DNA of 64,000 nt from Pseudomonas fluorescens. Its GTDB lineage: Bacteria > Pseudomonadota > Gammaproteobacteria > Pseudomonadales > Pseudomonadaceae. The stretch lies in NCBI RefSeq assembly GCF_000802965.1, contig NZ_JSAK01000001.1, positions 239,092-303,091 of the forward strand, written 5' to 3'. The position numbers and the translations under genes were made by a program. This document shows, piece after piece, positions 63,173-64,000 of this stretch (within the stretch, counting starts at the first letter, position 1; each line of letters starts with the position of its first letter). The notes under the pieces are model-generated. The model saw only the letters and a program-made list of their open reading frames with translations, was not told the DNA's origin and made no database searches.

Positions 63173-64000
63173 ATGGCCGATACGCGGCGCTGGTTCTGGT
63201 TGGGTGCAGTGGTTCTGTTCTGCGCGTTTATCTGGTTGTTGCATCCGATTCTGACGCCGTTTCTGGTGGCGTTGCTGTTGGCCTATCTGTTCGACCCGCT
63301 GGTGGATCGGCTGGAGAAGGCCGGTCTTTCACGCACGTGGGGCGTGATCGCGGTGTTCGCGCTGTTCACCCTGATTTTCACTACGCTGCTGCTGGTGTTG
63401 GTGCCAATGCTCGCCAAGCAGTTGTTTCGTTTATATGAGCTGGCGCCGCAGATGCTCGATTGGTTGCAGCACACCGCGTTGCCATGGGCGCAATCGAAGT
63501 TCGGTTTGTCGGAGGGTTTCTGGAAGTTCGACAAGCTCAAGGCGGCGATCAGTGAGCACATGGGCCAGACCACTGACATTGTCGGTGTAGTGCTGAGTCA
63601 GGCGACCGCTTCCGGCCTGGCGCTGATTGGCTGGTTGGCGAATCTGGTGTTGATCCCGGTGGTGAGTTTCTACCTGCTGCGGGATTGGGACCTGATGATG
63701 GCCAAAATCCGCAGCTTGCTGCCCCGTGATCGCGAAGAGCAGGCAGTTTCCCTGGCCGCTGAATGCCATGAAGTGCTGGGAGCATTCGTTCGCGGGCAGT
63801 TGTTGGTGATGGTGGCGTTGGGCGTAATCTACGCAGCGGGACTGATGTTGGTGGGGCTTGAGTTGGGACTGTTGATCGGTCTGATTGCCGGCCTGGCGGC
63901 GATTGTGCCGTACATGGGTTTCGTCATTGGTATTGGCGCAGCATTGATTGCCGGTCTGTTTCAGTTCGGTGGCGATCTGTATCCCATGATCGGCATTGTC
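63173..64000 (+). CDS. AI-2E family transporter (PerM-like), partial
   Basis: Inner-membrane protein of the AI-2 exporter/PerM family; 276 residues are present and the gene runs off the window. Several hydrophobic helices, a long central periplasmic region, and the conserved PYMGFVIGIGAALIAGLFQF near the cut. Most relatives are uncharacterised and not proven AI-2 exporters. ATG 63173 has GGAG upstream; ATG 63161 is in frame. Confidence 0.88.
   Translation, partial: MADTRRWFWLGAVVLFCAFIWLLHPILTPFLVALLLAYLFDPLVDRLEKAGLSRTWGVIAVFALFTLIFTTLLLVLVPMLAKQLFRLYELAPQMLDWLQHTALPWAQSKFGLSEGFWKFDKLKAAISEHMGQTTDIVGVVLSQATASGLALIGWLANLVLIPVVSFYLLRDWDLMMAKIRSLLPRDREEQAVSLAAECHEVLGAFVRGQLLVMVALGVIYAAGLMLVGLELGLLIGLIAGLAAIVPYMGFVIGIGAALIAGLFQFGGDLYPMIGIV

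Overview
The window is a contiguous piece of a Pseudomonas chromosome, most likely from the P. fluorescens lineage. The evidence is high-GC coding sequence, typical Pseudomonas gene order (gltA / sdhCDAB / sucAB-lpdG-sucCD; gcl-hyi-glxR-ttuD-pykF; betX-yjcH-actP; purM-purN), and many REP/BIME palindromes of several classes. No rRNA, tRNA, CRISPR array or prophage was seen. The assignment to genus is firm; the lineage is an inference from recalled gene order.

Layout. 1-463 is non-coding, with a dispersed Pseudomonas repeat, two REPs and a three-repeat Pho box. 464-10998 is a complete carbon-phosphorus lyase operon, phnCDE-F-GHIJKLMNP, lacking phnO. 11097-16786 is a mixed block: a LysR regulator, a hicAB toxin-antitoxin pair with its own palindromic operator, an MFS exporter, two small exported proteins and a lone sulfate-binding protein. 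16978-18735 pairs a voltage-gated potassium channel ending in a zinc ribbon with a urea transporter. 18921-25593 is the glyoxylate/glycerate operon gcl-hyi-glxR-ttuD-pykF, with REPs in three of its four junctions, and a divergent GlcG/HbpS-like gene behind two copies of the operator-like palindrome TTGTATACAA. 26512-26970 is a REP-associated tyrosine transposase (RAYT) flanked by four copies of a distinctive REP variant.

27072-36597 holds a TetR regulator, a DUF808 membrane protein, an MlaA-family gene coupled to an exported alpha/beta hydrolase, a membrane-anchored GH17 glucan enzyme, a lone betaine-binding protein and the acetate permease pair yjcH-actP, followed by a roughly 216-bp tandem duplication that includes the terminator. 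37146-50165 is the TCA block: gltA diverges from sdhCDAB, then sucAB-lpdG-sucCD. Structured RNA leaders lie before sucA and sucC. 50630-64000 contains brnQ, DUF599 and MAPEG membrane proteins, paired hotdog thioesterases, htpG with a sigma-32 type promoter, a dienelactone hydrolase, pirin, OsmC, the purM-purN-DUF3108 operon, a DUF2066 exported protein and a truncated AI-2E family permease.

How the genes fit together: the phn operon imports phosphonates and breaks the C-P bond under phosphate limitation. The gcl operon turns two glyoxylates into tartronate semialdehyde, then glycerate, phosphoglycerate and pyruvate. ActP feeds acetate to the TCA enzymes encoded next to it. Most coding content is conserved core metabolism. 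The less ordinary signals are in the non-coding DNA: a co-varying REP variant around the RAYT, a REP nested inside another, the duplicated actP terminator region, the sucA and sucC leaders, and the paired palindromes around gcl.
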